A stretch of DNA of 64,000 bases from assembly GCF_000412675.1 (NCBI RefSeq), contig NC_021505.1:4582501-4646500 (forward strand), given 5' to 3'. The stretch comes from Pseudomonas putida NBRC 14164. Lineage in GTDB: Bacteria > Pseudomonadota > Gammaproteobacteria > Pseudomonadales > Pseudomonadaceae. Below, piece after piece: positions 26,496-34,122 of this stretch (positions are counted from its first letter, which is position 1; each line of letters begins with the position of its first letter). Under the pieces are notes generated by a model. That model was not told the origin of the DNA. It made no database searches and saw only the letters and a list, made by a program, of their open reading frames with translations. The position numbers were made by a program, and so were the translations under genes.

Positions 26496-26580
26496 CGACG
26501 GCAAGCCAGCTCCCGCAGGTACTGCACAGGGCCTGAAGCCAATGCAATCAAGGTGGGCGCTGGCTTGCCGGCGATGGCCT
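26496..26580. repeat. Degenerate REP pair (BIME), GCCGGC class
   Basis: Left copy CGACGGCAAGCCAGCTCCCG and right copy GGCGCTGGCTTGCCGGCGAT, with several mismatches. Between the convergent mscS-like and gntR genes. Confidence 0.8.
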
Positions 26581-26604
26581 GCAAAGCAGCCCCGGAATCC
26601 AGGA

Positions 26605-27318
26605 TCAACCGGCCTGTGCACGGATGCGGATTGCATCGTGCCGCCAATACTCCAGGTCGCAGTCGATCAGGTGCCCATGCTGGTCGCTGTTGACCCGGGT
26701 GATTTGCAACCCCGGACTGCCCACCGACACCTTCAATGCCGCCGCCGCCTCCACCGGCAACGCCGTCGGCAGGATTTCGAAGCACACCTGCCCATACCGG
26801 ATGCCATACACCCGTCCATAAATCTCGGTCAGCGACTGCGCCAGGTCGTGTTCGAGTATGTCCGGAAAGTACCGGGGGTTGAGGTAATGCTCGGCATACA
26901 GCACCGCCCGCCCGTCAATCCGCCGTAACCGGCAGATACGCACCACACTGGACAACGCCGGTAACAGCAAGCGCGCGCAGATGGCCGCCGAGGCCGGTTG
27001 CAGCCGTGCCGAGAGCAGTTCGGTAGTGGCCACACGGCCCTGGTCACGCACCATGGCATGGAAGTGACTGCGCTCGATCAGGTCGTAGGTCAGCCGCTGG
27101 GGAGCGACGAACCAGCCGCGGCGCTCTTCGCGGTAGATCAGGCCTTGGGCCTCCAGCTGCGCCAGCGCCTCGCGCAGGGTGATGCGCGTGGTGTCGAACA
27201 CCTCGCTAAGCTTGCGCTCGGCCGGCAGCTTGCCGCCCGGCGCCAGCAGGCCGTGCTCGATCTGCTCCTGCAAGGCATGGCAGATGGCTGTTACCGCACG
27301 CGGTGGCATCGGCTGCAT
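26605..27318 (-). CDS. GntR/HutC-family regulator of the adjacent ABC cluster
   Basis: A 237-residue regulator starting at the ATG 27316-27318 (AGGTAA upstream; the TTG before it is rejected). The N-terminal winged helix (about 10-75) contains LPAERKLSEVFDTTRITLRE and ALAQLEAQGLIYREERRGWF, the GntR pattern. The C-terminal UTRA ligand-binding domain (about 90-230) includes LRRIDGRAVLYAEHYLNPRY. It is divergent from the uptake cluster. HutC/PhnR/PhnF-type proteins commonly repress such operons until the transported compound or its product binds the UTRA domain. A perfect 14-bp palindrome lies 15 bp upstream of its own start. Confidence 0.88.
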   Translation of the reverse strand: MQPMPPRAVTAICHALQEQIEHGLLAPGGKLPAERKLSEVFDTTRITLREALAQLEAQGLIYREERRGWFVAPQRLTYDLIERSHFHAMVRDQGRVATTELLSARLQPASAAICARLLLPALSSVVRICRLRRIDGRAVLYAEHYLNPRYFPDILEHDLAQSLTEIYGRVYGIRYGQVCFEILPTALPVEAAAALKVSVGSPGLQITRVNSDQHGHLIDCDLEYWRHDAIRIRAQAG

Positions 27319-27332
27319 CAAAGGTTACCTAT

Positions 27333-27346
27333 CTGGACTAGTCCAG
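27333..27346. promoter_or_regulatory. Candidate GntR operator 1 (perfect palindrome)
   Basis: CTGGACTAGTCCAG, perfectly palindromic, lies just upstream of the gntR start and resembles TGG-N-CTAG-N-CCA-type sites of UTRA-domain regulators such as PhnF (TGGTATAGACCA). The 328-bp gap from 27319 to 27646 holds this site, operator 2 and no gene; nothing else was recognised in it. Confidence 0.55.
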
Positions 27347-27567
27347 CCCCAGAACAGGGCACTTGGAGATTAGTGCAAGCCTAGGCAGGGCTGATGAACA
27401 TCCTGTGACAAGGCTGCCGAGGAGGCACTGCCAGAATCGGGCCAGCCCCGCAAAACCGGGGGTTAACCATGGTCTACGCTGTATTGCCAGGGGCCCATAG
27501 CCACCTGCACGGGCCCCTCCCTACATCAAATTGTCACGCAAGCGGCCTACCTTGGCTCAAGGTTTGC

Positions 27568-27579
27568 TGACCTAGACCA
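27568..27579. promoter_or_regulatory. Candidate GntR operator 2
   Basis: TGACCTAGACCA, an imperfect version of the TGG-CTAG-CCA palindrome seen at 27333, placed about 68 bp upstream of the substrate-binding-protein start, where it would overlap or flank the promoter of the uptake operon. Confidence 0.45.
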
Positions 27580-27646
27580 AAGGTTCCAGGCAACGGCTTC
27601 ACTCATAACAACGATCGGTTAAAGGCACCCACCCAAGGAGCTACGG

Positions 27647-28705
27647 ATGAAAAAGTTGTTCATGGCGTCACTGCTCGGTTCGGCCATCGCGTTCTGTACC
27701 TCGGCCATGGCCGAGGACCTCAAGGCCCTGGAAGATGCCGCCCGCAAGGAAGGCACCGTCAACAGCGTGGGCATGCCCGATGCCTGGGCCAACTGGAAAG
27801 GCACCTGGGAAGACCTGGCCAGCAAGTACGGCCTCAAGCACAGCGACACCGACATGAGCTCGGCCCAGGAAATCGCCAAGTTCGAAGCCGAGAAGGACAA
27901 CGCCAGCGCCGACATCGGTGACGTGGGTGCCGCCTTCGGCCCCATCGCCGTGACCAAGGGCGTGAGCCAGCCGTACAAACCAAGCACCTGGGACCAGGTG
28001 CCGGAGTGGGCCAAGGACAAGGACGGCCACTGGGCGCTGGCCTATACCGGTACCATCGCCTTCATCATCAACAAGGACCTGGTGAAGGAAGAAGAACGGC
28101 CGAAAACCTGGCATGACCTGGAAAAAGGCAAATACAAAGTCGCCATCGGTGACGTAGGCACTGCCGCCCAGGCTGCCAACGGGGTGCTCGCCGCCGCCAT
28201 CGCCTACAAAGGCGACGAAAGCAACGTGGCGCCCGGCCTGCAATTGTTCACCAAACTGGCCAAGGATAAGCGCCTGTCGCTGGCCAACCCGACCATCCAG
28301 ACCCTGGAGAAAGGCGAGGTGGAAGTCGGCGTGGTGTGGGATTTCAACGGCCTGAGCTACCGTGAACAGATCGACCCCAAGCGCTTTGAAGTACTGATCC
28401 CGTCGGATGGCTCGGTGATCTCCGGCTATACCACGGTCATCAACAAGTACGCCAAGCACCCCAACGCGGCCAAACTGACCCGTGAATACATCTTCAGCGA
28501 TGCCGGACAGATCAACCTGGCCAAGGGGCATGCCCGGCCGATCCGTGCCGAGCACCTGAAGCTGCCGGCAGATGTGCAGGCCAAGTTGCTGCCTAACGAG
28601 CAGTACGGTGCCGCCCAGCCGATCAAGAATGCCGAAGCCTGGGAAGCCACCTCGAAGAAACTGCCGCAGATGTGGCAGGAGCAGGTGATCATCGAGATGG
28701 AGTAA
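27647..28705 (+). CDS. ABC transporter substrate-binding protein (possible phosphonate/organophosphate uptake)
   Basis: A 352-residue periplasmic protein with AAGGAG 7 bp before the ATG and the signal peptide MKKLFMASLLGSAIAFCTSAMAED. The mature part resembles iron/spermidine/2-aminoethylphosphonate-type binding proteins (family SBP_bac_6-like): ADIGDVGAAFGPIAVTKGV, YTGTIAFIINKDLVKEEERP, and VGVVWDFNGLSYREQIDP, with the C-terminal FSDAGQINLAKGHARPI. It heads an operon with a phosphodiesterase-like enzyme, two permeases, an ATPase and a HAD phosphatase-like gene. The two predicted phosphoester-active enzymes suggest a phosphorus-containing ligand, which is inference. Confidence 0.8.
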   Translation: MKKLFMASLLGSAIAFCTSAMAEDLKALEDAARKEGTVNSVGMPDAWANWKGTWEDLASKYGLKHSDTDMSSAQEIAKFEAEKDNASADIGDVGAAFGPIAVTKGVSQPYKPSTWDQVPEWAKDKDGHWALAYTGTIAFIINKDLVKEEERPKTWHDLEKGKYKVAIGDVGTAAQAANGVLAAAIAYKGDESNVAPGLQLFTKLAKDKRLSLANPTIQTLEKGEVEVGVVWDFNGLSYREQIDPKRFEVLIPSDGSVISGYTTVINKYAKHPNAAKLTREYIFSDAGQINLAKGHARPIRAEHLKLPADVQAKLLPNEQYGAAQPIKNAEAWEATSKKLPQMWQEQVIIEME

Positions 28706-28731
28706 GGGGCTAGCTTGCCTAGTGCCTGACG

Positions 28732-28807
28732 CGGCCCCTTCGCGGGCACGCCCGCTCCCACAACCACCGTGCAAAACCCTGTGGGAGCGGGCATGCCCGC
28801 GAAGAAG
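28732..28807. repeat. REP pair (BIME), GCGGGC class, inside an operon
   Basis: Copies CTTCGCGGGCACGCCCGCTC and GAGCGGGCATGCCCGCGAAG, inverted. It lies between the binding-protein gene and the rest of the ABC operon, a position where REP hairpins commonly protect the upstream mRNA from 3' exonucleases and so favour binding-protein expression. Confidence 0.88.
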
Positions 28808-28834
28808 CCACCGCGGTTTATGACTGGAGCCACC

Positions 28835-29641
28835 ATGCAACACAACGTCATCCTGGTCCTGCTAGACGGCCTGAACTATCAGGTCGCCCACCACGCCATG
28901 GGCCACCTGCATGCCTATGTCGAGGCCGACCGCGCCGCGCTGTACCGCGTGGAATGCGAGCTGCCGTCGCTGTCACGGCCGCTGTACGAATGCATCCTCA
29001 CCGGCGTGCCGCCGATCGACAGCGGCATCGTGCACAACAACGTCAACCGCCTGTCCAACCAGCGCAGCGTGTTTCACTACGCCCGCGAAGCCAACCTGGG
29101 CACCGCAGCGGCGGCCTATCACTGGATGAGCGAGCTGTACAACCGCTCGCCTTTCGACCCGCAGCGCGACCGCCACACCCACGCGCCGAAGTTGCCGATC
29201 CAGCACGGGCTGTTCTACTGGGACGACCGTTACCCCGATTCGCACCTGCTGGCCGATGGCGAATACCTGCGCCGCCGCCATGCCCCCAACTTCCTGCTGG
29301 TTCACCCGATGAGCATCGACGATATCGGCCACCGCCACGGCCTGGATAGCAGCCAGTACCGCAACGCCGCCCGCAGCGTCGACATCCTGCTGGCCGACTA
29401 CCTGCCCGGTTGGCTCGAAGAGGGCTATCAGGTGCTGGTCACCGCCGACCACGGCATGAACAACGACCGCTCGCACAACGGTTTGCTGGCCGAGGAGCGC
29501 GAAGTGCCATTATTCGTCTTTGGCGACGCGTTCAGCCTGGACCCGGCGGCCAAGCCGTTGCAGACCGAGCTGTGCGGCACCATGTGCGAGCTGCTTGGCG
29601 CTGCCCACGACAAGACCGTGTGCCGGGAGCTGCTGAAGTGA
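28835..29641 (+). CDS. Alkaline-phosphatase-superfamily phosphodiesterase-like enzyme
   Basis: A 268-residue cytoplasmic enzyme; ATG 28835 has GGAG 5 bp upstream. It has the nucleotide pyrophosphatase/phosphodiesterase layout: metal-binding Asp in VILVLLDGLN, a probable nucleophile Ser in ELPSLSRPLYECILTG, then SIDDIGHRHG (Asp and His), VTADHGMN (Asp-His) and a His in DRSHNG. These are the two-zinc ligands of this superfamily, which includes phosphonoacetate hydrolase and nucleotide pyrophosphatases. Its stop overlaps the permease start by GTGA, so it is part of the uptake operon and probably acts on the imported substrate. Confidence 0.8.
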   Translation: MQHNVILVLLDGLNYQVAHHAMGHLHAYVEADRAALYRVECELPSLSRPLYECILTGVPPIDSGIVHNNVNRLSNQRSVFHYAREANLGTAAAAYHWMSELYNRSPFDPQRDRHTHAPKLPIQHGLFYWDDRYPDSHLLADGEYLRRRHAPNFLLVHPMSIDDIGHRHGLDSSQYRNAARSVDILLADYLPGWLEEGYQVLVTADHGMNNDRSHNGLLAEEREVPLFVFGDAFSLDPAAKPLQTELCGTMCELLGAAHDKTVCRELLK

Positions 29642-30489
29642 CGGCACCCAAGCGCAGCGGCGCCCGTGGCCGCTACCTGGCCCTGCTCTGCCTGCTGCCG
29701 TTTGCCGTGTTCTTTGTCGTCTTCCAGATTGCCCCGCTGGCCTGGGTAGCGATCAACAGCGTGCAATCGGAAGCGGGCTGGGGCGTCGAAAATTTCAGCA
29801 AGGTATTCAGCTCGAAGTTCTACCTGCAGGCCCTGCAACGCAGCCTGGAAATCAGCTTCTGGTCGAGCCTGTTCGGCATCGTCATCGCCACCCTTGGCGC
29901 TTATTCGCTGCGCCAGGTGGACTCGAAACTGCGCGACTTCGTCAGCGCCTTCGCCAACATGACCAGCAACTTTGCCGGGGTGCCGCTGGCCTTCGCCTTC
30001 ATCATCCTGCTCGGTTTCAACGGCGCGCTGACGCTGCTGCTGAAGCAGATCGGCCTGCTGGAAGACTTCAGCATCTACTCCAAAAGCGGGCTGATCCTGG
30101 TGTATGCCTACTTTCAGATCCCGCTGGGCGTGTTGCTGCTCTACCCCGCCTTCGACGCCCTGCGTGAAGACTGGCGCGAGTCGGCCGCGCTGCTCGGTGC
30201 CAATCACTGGCAATACTGGCGGCATATCGGCTTGCCGGTGCTGACCCCGGCACTGCTGGGCACGTTCGTCATCCTGCTGGCCAATGCCCTGGGCGCCTAC
30301 GCCACCGTGTATGCGTTGACCACCGGCAATTTCAACGTACTGCCGATCCGCATCGCTGGCCTGGTGGCCGGCGACATCAGCCTCGACCCCAACCTGGCCA
30401 GCGCCCTGGCGATGGTGCTGGTGGGGCTGATGACGCTGGTCACGGTGGTGCATCAATGGCTACTGAAACGGAGCTACCATGCGCGCTGA
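29638..30489 (+). CDS. ABC transporter permease 1
   Basis: A 283-residue inner-membrane subunit with six predicted helices. The GTG at 29638 overlaps the previous stop (GTGA), giving MTAPKRSGARGRYLALLCLL. The EAA-like loop that contacts the ATPase is visible: ESAALLGANHWQYWRHIGLPVLTPALLG. The sequence fits the 2-aminoethylphosphonate/putrescine-type permease group (PotB/PhnU-like). It overlaps the next permease gene by 11 bp. It should form a heterodimer with that protein. Confidence 0.88.
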   Translation: MTAPKRSGARGRYLALLCLLPFAVFFVVFQIAPLAWVAINSVQSEAGWGVENFSKVFSSKFYLQALQRSLEISFWSSLFGIVIATLGAYSLRQVDSKLRDFVSAFANMTSNFAGVPLAFAFIILLGFNGALTLLLKQIGLLEDFSIYSKSGLILVYAYFQIPLGVLLLYPAFDALREDWRESAALLGANHWQYWRHIGLPVLTPALLGTFVILLANALGAYATVYALTTGNFNVLPIRIAGLVAGDISLDPNLASALAMVLVGLMTLVTVVHQWLLKRSYHAR

Positions 30490-31273
30490 CACCCGTTCCG
30501 GCGGCCGGTACCACCGCATCGTGGTCTACCTGCTGTTCCTGATCCTGCTGTTGCCACTGGCCGGCACCCTGCTCTACTCGCTGGCCACCAGCTGGTCGGC
30601 CAGCCTGCTGCCCAGCGGTCTGACCCTGAAATGGTACGTGGCGCTATGGAGCGAGCCGCGCTTCCTGGCCGCCTTCGGCCAGTCGCTGCTGGTGTGCATG
30701 GGCGCGCTGCTGCTGTCGGTGGTGCTGATACTGCCGCTGCTGTTCGTGGTGCACTACCACTTCCCACGGCTCGACGCGCTGATGAACATCCTCATCCTGC
30801 TGCCGTTCGCGGTACCGCCGGTGGTGTCGTCGGTGGGGCTGCTGCAGCTGTATGGCAGCGGGCCGATGGCCATGGTCGGCACGCCCTGGATCCTGATCGG
30901 CTGCTACTTCACCATCGCCCTGCCGTTCATGTACCGGGCCATTAGCAACAACCTGCAGGCGATCAACCTGCGCGACCTGATGGACGCCGCCCAGTTGCTC
31001 GGCGCCAGCACCTGGCAGGCCGCGCTGCTGGTGGTGCTGCCAAACCTGCGCAAGGGCCTGATGGTGGCGCTGCTGCTGTCGTTCTCGTTCCTGTTCGGCG
31101 AGTTCGTGTTCGCCAACCTGCTGGTCGGCACCCGCTACGAGACCCTGCAGGTGTACCTGAACAACATGCGCAACAGCAGCGGCCACTTCAACAGCGCACT
31201 GGTGATCTCGTACTTCGCCTTCGTGCTGGTACTGACTTGGGTCGCCAACCGCCTGAACAAGGACAAGACCTGA
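30479..31273 (+). CDS. ABC transporter permease 2
   Basis: A 264-residue protein with six predicted helices (for example IVVYLLFLILLLPLAGTLLY). The EAA loop is DAAQLLGASTWQAALLVVLPNLRKG, shown here only by its first part DAAQLLGASTWQAALLVV. Resembles PotC/PhnV-type permeases. The ATG lies within the end of permease 1, and the ATPase gene starts 1 bp after its stop. Together with permease 1 it forms the membrane channel of the importer. Confidence 0.88.
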   Translation: MRADTRSGGRYHRIVVYLLFLILLLPLAGTLLYSLATSWSASLLPSGLTLKWYVALWSEPRFLAAFGQSLLVCMGALLLSVVLILPLLFVVHYHFPRLDALMNILILLPFAVPPVVSSVGLLQLYGSGPMAMVGTPWILIGCYFTIALPFMYRAISNNLQAINLRDLMDAAQLLGASTWQAALLVVLPNLRKGLMVALLLSFSFLFGEFVFANLLVGTRYETLQVYLNNMRNSSGHFNSALVISYFAFVLVLTWVANRLNKDKT

Positions 31274-31274
31274 C

Positions 31275-32264
31275 ATGAGCTTCGTCAGCGTACAGAAACT
31301 GCAGAAAAGCTACGCCGGCAGCCCGGTATTCGAGAACATCGACTGCCACATCGAACGCGGCGAGTTCGTTACCCTGCTAGGCCCGTCCGGCTGCGGCAAG
31401 TCCACCCTGCTGCGCTGCATCGCCGGGCTTACTCCGGTAGACAGCGGGCAGATCCTGCTCGACGGCCACGACATCGTGCCGCTCAGCCCGCAAAAGCGAG
31501 GGATTGGCATGGTGTTCCAAAGCTACGCGCTGTTCCCCAACATGACCGTGGAACAGAACGTAGCCTTTGGCCTGCGCATGCAGAAGGTCAAGGCCGACGA
31601 AAGCCAGGCCCGGGTGCGCGAGGTGCTGGCGCTGGTGGAGCTGGGCAACTTTGCCGGGCGCTACCCGCACCAGCTGTCTGGCGGCCAGTGCCAGCGCGTG
31701 GCCCTGGCCCGCTCGCTGGTTACCCGTCCGCGCCTGCTGCTGCTCGACGAGCCATTGTCGGCACTGGATGCGCGTATTCGCAAACACCTGCGCGAGCAGA
31801 TTCGTGCCATCCAGCGTGAACTTGGGCTGACCACCATCTTCGTCACCCACGACCAGGAAGAAGCGCTGACCCTGTCCGACCGCATCTTCCTGATGAACCA
31901 GGGGCGTATCGTGCAGAGCGGCGATGCCGAAACCCTCTACACAGCGCCTGTGGACCTGTTTGCCGCCGGCTTTATCGGCAACTACAACCTGCTCGACGCC
32001 GACAGCGCCAGCCGCCTGCTGCAACGCCCGGTGGCCAGCCGCCTGGCGATCCGCCCGGAGTCGATCACCCTGGGCGTGAATGGCGAACTGGACGCAGAAG
32101 TACGCAGCCACAGCCTGCTGGGCAATGTAATTCGCTACCGAGTGAACGTGCGCGAGGTGGAACTGGTGGTCGACGTGCTCAACCGCTCGCCAGCCGACCT
32201 GCACGCGGACGGAAAACGCGTTAGCTTGTCCATCGACCCGACAGCGCTGCGGGAAGTGGCTTAA
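31275..32264 (+). CDS. ABC transporter ATP-binding protein
   Basis: A 329-residue ATPase of the PotA/PhnT/FbpC group. Walker A is GPSGCGKSTLLRCIAGL, the Q-loop is GMVFQSYALFPNMTV, the signature is LSGGQCQRVALARSL (Cys where Gln is common), Walker B is LLLLDEPLSALD, and the H-loop is FVTHDQEEAL. The C-terminal part (about 245-329; RLAIRPESITLG) is a TOBE-type regulatory domain. The HAD gene follows 14 bp downstream, with AAGGAG in the gap. It energises the two adjacent permeases. Confidence 0.93.
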   Translation: MSFVSVQKLQKSYAGSPVFENIDCHIERGEFVTLLGPSGCGKSTLLRCIAGLTPVDSGQILLDGHDIVPLSPQKRGIGMVFQSYALFPNMTVEQNVAFGLRMQKVKADESQARVREVLALVELGNFAGRYPHQLSGGQCQRVALARSLVTRPRLLLLDEPLSALDARIRKHLREQIRAIQRELGLTTIFVTHDQEEALTLSDRIFLMNQGRIVQSGDAETLYTAPVDLFAAGFIGNYNLLDADSASRLLQRPVASRLAIRPESITLGVNGELDAEVRSHSLLGNVIRYRVNVREVELVVDVLNRSPADLHADGKRVSLSIDPTALREVA

Positions 32265-32278
32265 GGAGATTCAACACA

Positions 32279-32932
32279 ATGGCACTGGCAATTTTCGATC
32301 TGGACGAAACCCTGATCCACGGGGACTGTGCGTCGCTGTGGAGCGAGCAGATGGCCCGGCTGGGCTGGGTCGACGGCAAGGACTTCCTGCGCCGCGACCG
32401 TGAGCTGATGGAGGCCTACGGCAAGGGCCACCTGCAGATGGAGGACTACATGGCCTTCAGCCTGGAGCCGATCGCCGGGCGTACCCTGGAGGAGGTCGAG
32501 CATCTGGTTGAGCCATGGGTCGAGGACGTGATCGAGCCCATCATCTACGGCGACGCCTGCCGCTGCATTGCCGAGCACCGCCAGCGTGGGGACCGCATTC
32601 TGATCATATCCGCTTCGGGGACGCACCTGGTCGGGCCCATTGCGGCGCGCCTGGGGGTGGATGAATACCTGGCGATCGAGCTGGAGGCGGTGAACGGGGT
32701 GTATACGGGCAAGACTCACGGGGTACTGACCTACCGCGAAGGCAAGATCACCCGGCTGCTGGAATGGCTGGATCAGGAGCAGGAGAACCTTGAGGGGGCG
32801 AGTTTCTATTCCGATTCACGCAATGACCTGCCGCTGTTGCTGAAGGTGGATCACCCGCATGTGGTGAACCCGGATGCGGTGTTGCGCGAGCATGCCCAGA
32901 CCAATGGCTGGCCGATCCTGAGCTGGACCTGA
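32279..32932 (+). CDS. HAD-superfamily subclass IB (SerB-like) phosphatase
   Basis: A 217-residue phosphatase-like protein. Motif I is IFDLDETLIHGD, with the nucleophile Asp and the acid/base Asp. Motif II is IIISASGTHL-like (ILIISASGT), and motif IV is FYSDSRNDLPLL with the metal-binding acidic residues. The helical cap between motifs I and II is of the C1 type. This resembles the HAD-IB group of phosphoserine-phosphatase-like enzymes that release phosphate from small monoesters. AAGGAG lies 8 bp upstream. As the last gene of the uptake operon, it may release phosphate from the product of the phosphodiesterase-like enzyme (inference). Confidence 0.82.
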   Translation: MALAIFDLDETLIHGDCASLWSEQMARLGWVDGKDFLRRDRELMEAYGKGHLQMEDYMAFSLEPIAGRTLEEVEHLVEPWVEDVIEPIIYGDACRCIAEHRQRGDRILIISASGTHLVGPIAARLGVDEYLAIELEAVNGVYTGKTHGVLTYREGKITRLLEWLDQEQENLEGASFYSDSRNDLPLLLKVDHPHVVNPDAVLREHAQTNGWPILSWT

Positions 32933-32950
32933 CTTTGTAGCGCCTGTTCT

Positions 32951-33044
32951 GGCCCTATCGCCGGCAAGCCAGCTCCCACAGGTCCGTAACAGGCCTTCGA
33001 TCCTGTGGTGAACCTGTGGGAGCTGGCTTGCCGGCGATAGGGCC
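32951..33044. repeat. REP pair (BIME), GCCGGC class
   Basis: Arms GGCCCTATCGCCGGCAAGCC and GGCTTGCCGGCGATAGGGCC are exact complements, separated by about 45 bp. It lies between the convergent HAD phosphatase and quinone oxidoreductase genes. Confidence 0.92.
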
Positions 33045-33052
33045 GGGCCTGC

Positions 33053-34015
33053 TTATGAAAGGCTTGGGTCGATCACCATTACCAGCTTGCCCGAGACCTG
33101 GTTGGTCTCAAGCTCGGCATACGCCGCCTGGGCGAACTCCACAGGATAAGTATCGACCAGCTGCGGCGACAAACGCCCTTCGGCGAACAGCGGCCACACG
33201 TGCTGTTGCAGCTCGCGCAGCAGCTCGGCCTTGAAGCCGTCGTCACGGTTGCGCAGCGTAGAGCCGGTAATCTCCAGGCGCTTGCCCAGCACCTGGGCCA
33301 GGTCCAGCTCAAACTTGCGCCCACCCATCAGGCCGATGATCACCCAACGGCCGTCACGGGCCAGCAGCTTGAGGTTGAGCTCACCGTAGCTGGCGCCCAC
33401 CGGGTCGAGAATGACGTCGAACGGCCCGAAACCTTCCAGTGCATCCAGGTTCTCGTTTCGTACCACACCCCCCGCAGCGCCCAGCGCTTCGCAATAGGCC
33501 AGGCGATCCGGCGAGCCGACGCTGACCCACACCGGGCTGCCGAATGCCTTGCACAGCTGGATGGCAGCCGAACCAACGCCACTGGCGCCAGCATGCACCA
33601 GCACCTTCTCACCGGCCTTCACACCCCCCAGCTGGAAGATGTTCAGCCAGGCGGTGGCATACACCTCCGGCAACGCTGCCGCTTCATGCAGGCTGAGCCC
33701 TTCGGGCACCGGCAGTACATGACGGGCATCGACCACCACTTCCTCGGCCATGGCACCGCTGGCCAGCAGTGCGCACACACGGTCGCCCACGCGCCAGTCG
33801 GCGCCGGCGCCCACTTCCTCGACCACACCGGCGCATTCCAGGCCCATGTACGGGCTGGCGCCTGGCGGTGGCGGGTACAAACCTTTCATCTGCAGCAGAT
33901 CGGCGCGGTTCAGGCCCGCAGCAGCCACGCGAATGCGCACTTGGCCCGCGTCACAGGCCGGGCGTTCGGCCTCGACCCACTCCACATGTCCGTCAACGCC
34001 TTGCAATGCCTTCAC
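33053..34015 (-). CDS. Zinc-independent MDR quinone oxidoreductase (NADPH:quinone reductase family, PIG3-like)
   Basis: A 320-residue medium-chain dehydrogenase/reductase without structural-zinc cysteines. Signatures are AGLNRADLLQMKGLYPPPPGA, the substrate-domain GLECAGVVEEVG, and the NADPH-binding loop VLVHAGASGVGSAAIQL. Start is GTG at 34013-34015 with GGAGG about 4 bp upstream, giving MKALQGVDGHVEW. It likely reduces quinones or other activated carbonyl compounds; the natural substrate is unknown. Divergent from prc. Confidence 0.88.
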   Translation of the reverse strand: MKALQGVDGHVEWVEAERPACDAGQVRIRVAAAGLNRADLLQMKGLYPPPPGASPYMGLECAGVVEEVGAGADWRVGDRVCALLASGAMAEEVVVDARHVLPVPEGLSLHEAAALPEVYATAWLNIFQLGGVKAGEKVLVHAGASGVGSAAIQLCKAFGSPVWVSVGSPDRLAYCEALGAAGGVVRNENLDALEGFGPFDVILDPVGASYGELNLKLLARDGRWVIIGLMGGRKFELDLAQVLGKRLEITGSTLRNRDDGFKAELLRELQQHVWPLFAEGRLSPQLVDTYPVEFAQAAYAELETNQVSGKLVMVIDPSLS

Positions 34016-34122
34016 AGTGCCTCCATAGTTGAATCATGACTGGGCCTGGGGAACGCACACCCCAGGCTTTTTGCAGTATTTGCCCGGTTCCATGGAACCG
34101 GCAACGGAAAAGACGGCCTACT

